The notes under the pieces: model-generated | Database searches by the model: none | What the model was told of the DNA's origin: nothing | What the model saw: the letters and a program-made list of their open reading frames with translations, nothing else | Source of the DNA: Massilia phosphatilytica | GTDB lineage: Bacteria; Pseudomonadota; Gammaproteobacteria; Burkholderiales; Burkholderiaceae_D | NCBI RefSeq assembly: GCF_002968015.1 | Contig: NZ_PUIP01000004.1 | Coordinates: forward strand, 372,001-436,000 | DNA: 64,000 nucleotides | Reading direction: 5' to 3' | Program-made: the position numbers and the translations under genes | Shown: one piece after another, positions 62,496 through 64,000 of the stretch | How positions within the stretch are numbered: position 1 is the stretch's first letter | Layout: every line of letters starts with the position of its first letter

Positions 62496-63394
62496 AGTAT
62501 TCCCCCGTCGAGTGGTATGGATATGTTGTCTCGCTCCGTCTGCTCCGAACTCTTGATGAGCATGTCCAGCGCGAGCGGTAGCACCCGCTCGGCCGATTCT
62601 TCGATCTTGATGTCGAGGAGGTCGTCGGCCCGCGTGCGGCCGAGGTTGATGGCGGCGATCGGCTTGCCGGCGGCCTGCGCCATCCGGCAGAACCGGAAGC
62701 CCGAATAGACCATCAGCGACGATCCGACGACAAGCAGCGCATCCGCCCGCTCCATCTGTTCCAGCGCGATGGCCGTGCGGGCCGGCGGCACGTTGTCGCC
62801 GAAGAAGACCACGTTCGGCATCAGCGTGCCGCCGCAGCACGTGCAATACGGCAGCCGGAAGCTGGCCAGTTCCGTCGGTTCGACGGACGCATCACCGTCC
62901 GGCAAGGGCGTCGCGTTCGCGCCCGCCATGTGGGGATTGAAATCTTCCAGTTGCCCCTGCACGAAGGCGCGCGGGAAGATCGCCGAGCATTCGAGGCACA
63001 CGACCGTGTGGATATTGCCGTGCAATTCCAGCACGCCGTGGGTGCCGGCCTGGCCGTGCAGGCCGTCCACGTTCTGCGTCAGCACCGAGCCGATGTTCCC
63101 GATGCGTTCCAGCCCCGCGATCGCGACATGGCCGCGATTCGGCCGGGCCTGCGCGAGCACGGGCCAGCCGATCATGCTGCGTGCCCAATAGCGCCGCTGC
63201 ACGGCCTCGGATTTGCGGAAATCCGGGCCGTGGATCGGCGGTTTGCCGCGCCGGGTGCCGTCGCGGTCGCGGTAATCGGGAATGCCGGATGCCGTCGACA
63301 GCCCCGCGCCCGTCAGTACGAGCGCGCGAGGGTGGCGGTCGAGGAATGCGGCGATCCGCGCCGCGTGGTCGTGGACGGTGAATGCTTCAGCCAT
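62492..63394 (-). CDS. Sirtuin (SIR2-family NAD-dependent deacylase)
   Basis: This is a 300-residue cytosolic sirtuin that removes acyl groups from lysines using NAD. The NAD-binding GAGLS (29-33) with GIPDYRDRDG, TQNVDGLH (106-113), the catalytic H125 in LELHG and zinc cysteines C133, C136, C184 and C187 are present. The GIPDYRDRDG motif rather than GIPDFR is typical of class II sirtuins (SIRT4-like), as is the length. AAGGAG lies nine bases before the ATG at 63394. It is coupled to the downstream hydrolase. Confidence 0.92.
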   Translation of the reverse strand: MAEAFTVHDHAARIAAFLDRHPRALVLTGAGLSTASGIPDYRDRDGTRRGKPPIHGPDFRKSEAVQRRYWARSMIGWPVLAQARPNRGHVAIAGLERIGNIGSVLTQNVDGLHGQAGTHGVLELHGNIHTVVCLECSAIFPRAFVQGQLEDFNPHMAGANATPLPDGDASVEPTELASFRLPYCTCCGGTLMPNVVFFGDNVPPARTAIALEQMERADALLVVGSSLMVYSGFRFCRMAQAAGKPIAAINLGRTRADDLLDIKIEESAERVLPLALDMLIKSSEQTERDNISIPLDGGIL

Positions 63395-63462
63395 CGTGGT
63401 GTGCTCCTTCCGCTGGGATCGTAACATCCCTGATGCTCGCACAGAAACACGTTACGGCTGCT

Positions 63463-64000
63463 TCAACGTTTGGCGGACACGACGATACCGCCCACGATCA
63501 GCAGGAACGCGAGCACGTGGTACGCATGGGGCAGCTCGCCCAGGAAGGCGGACGACAGCAACGCCGTGAACAGCGGCGTCAGGTTGACGAAGAACGCGCC
63601 GATGCCGGGCCCGGCGCGGCGGATGCCGGCGCCCCACATGGCGAACGCGAGCACGGCAGGGCACACGGCCACGAACAGCAGCGCCGCCACGACGGGCCAG
63701 CTCCACGCGATGGCCGCCGCGCCCAACGACCACTCGACGCCCGCGAAACCGGCCGACCACAGCAGGCCGAACGCCACCTGCGCGCCGAGGAAGGCGGCCC
63801 AGTCGGCGCGCAGAGCAGGTTCGTCCTGCGGCTGCAGCAGCATCCAGCTGTAGAACGACCACGCGATCGTCGCGAGGATCATGTAGAGATCGCCCGCGAC
63901 GAGACGCAGCGCGAGCAGCTGGCCGACGTCGCCGCGGCACAGCACGACGAGCACGCCGACGATCGACAGCAACGCGCCGATCACCTGGCGCGTGCGCACC
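63463..64000 (-). CDS. EamA/DMT-family transporter, N-terminus outside the window
   Basis: This is the C-terminal part (about 178 residues) of a drug/metabolite exporter of the inner membrane. It shows at least five hydrophobic helices, including the EamA hallmarks IGALLSIVGVLVV at the end of the first half and GIGAFFVNLTPLFTALLSSAFLGE with YHVLAFLLIVGGIVVS at the C-terminus. The coding frame is still open at the window edge, so the true start lies beyond 64000. The substrate is unknown. Confidence 0.88.
   Translation of the reverse strand, partial: VRTRQVIGALLSIVGVLVVLCRGDVGQLLALRLVAGDLYMILATIAWSFYSWMLLQPQDEPALRADWAAFLGAQVAFGLLWSAGFAGVEWSLGAAAIAWSWPVVAALLFVAVCPAVLAFAMWGAGIRRAGPGIGAFFVNLTPLFTALLSSAFLGELPHAYHVLAFLLIVGGIVVSAKR

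Noticed and set aside
62496..62846. N-terminal extension of the alpha/beta hydrolase to 460 residues
   Set aside because: The extra frame lies within the sirtuin coding region in another frame; the GTG at 62495 with a coupled overlap and membrane anchor is the better start.

Overview
The window looks like the chromosome of a high-GC betaproteobacterium of the order Burkholderiales, most probably an Oxalobacteraceae (Massilia/Telluria-like) soil or plant-associated bacterium. This rests on uniformly high GC with GTG starts, a DUF2863-type protein, DUF5985-type membrane proteins, KGG and DUF3606 stress proteins, and rich c-di-GMP and two-component signalling. It is an inference, not a database result. 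Genes are densely packed. I see no rRNA, tRNA, CRISPR array, IS element, phage or integrase.

Layout. 0-7 kb: a CLC chloride channel, a CHASE-PAS-GGDEF-EAL membrane protein and a class A penicillin-binding protein. 7-11.4 kb: a leftward stress-type set (DUF3606 protein, MscS channel, SDR), then rightward a thioredoxin coupled to an MFS symporter and a GFA-family protein. 11.5-16.7 kb: a secreted beta-rich protein, a DUF481 outer-membrane barrel, an orphan LuxR-type response regulator and a REC-GAF-PAS-GGDEF-EAL protein whose GGDEF is degenerate. 16.7-25.7 kb: a purine permease diverging from a hexuronate operon (uxaC-uxaA-uxaB-MFS transporter-kdgK-GntR regulator). 25.8-29.2 kb: a DUF2863 protein and a LytS/LytTR two-component pair.

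29.6-37.7 kb: a glycosyltransferase and UDP-galactopyranose mutase (glf) enclose three secreted exo-glycosidases (GH78, GH29, GH97). 38-46.2 kb: a KGG stress protein, a second MscS channel, and two large hybrid histidine kinases facing each other with a NUDIX hydrolase coupled to the first. 46.4-53.8 kb: a PhyH-like dioxygenase, a three-gene operon (winged-helix-like protein plus two small membrane proteins), a lipoprotein nuclease, a 740-residue protein with five tandem ~84-residue repeats behind a YflT-like domain, and a PAS-GGDEF cyclase. 53.9-64 kb: queE-queD-tadA, an alpha/beta hydrolase coupled to an LD-carboxypeptidase, ybiT, nadA-nadC bracketed by related palindromic repeats, a sirtuin/hydrolase pair and a truncated EamA exporter.

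How the genes work together. The uxa operon takes glucuronate/galacturonate to 2-keto-3-deoxy-6-phosphogluconate, but no KDPG aldolase is present here. The GH78/GH29/GH97 enzymes would trim rhamnose, fucose and an alpha-linked sugar from plant-type polysaccharides, consistent with pectin or hemicellulose use. queE and queD supply queuosine precursors, tadA edits tRNA-Arg, and nadA-nadC makes NAD from iminoaspartate. The best candidates for something undescribed are the five-repeat stress protein, the winged-helix/double-membrane-protein operon, the inverted repeat over the -10 of the GH29 promoter, and the repeat pair around nadA-nadC. I found no convincing new defence or mobile system.
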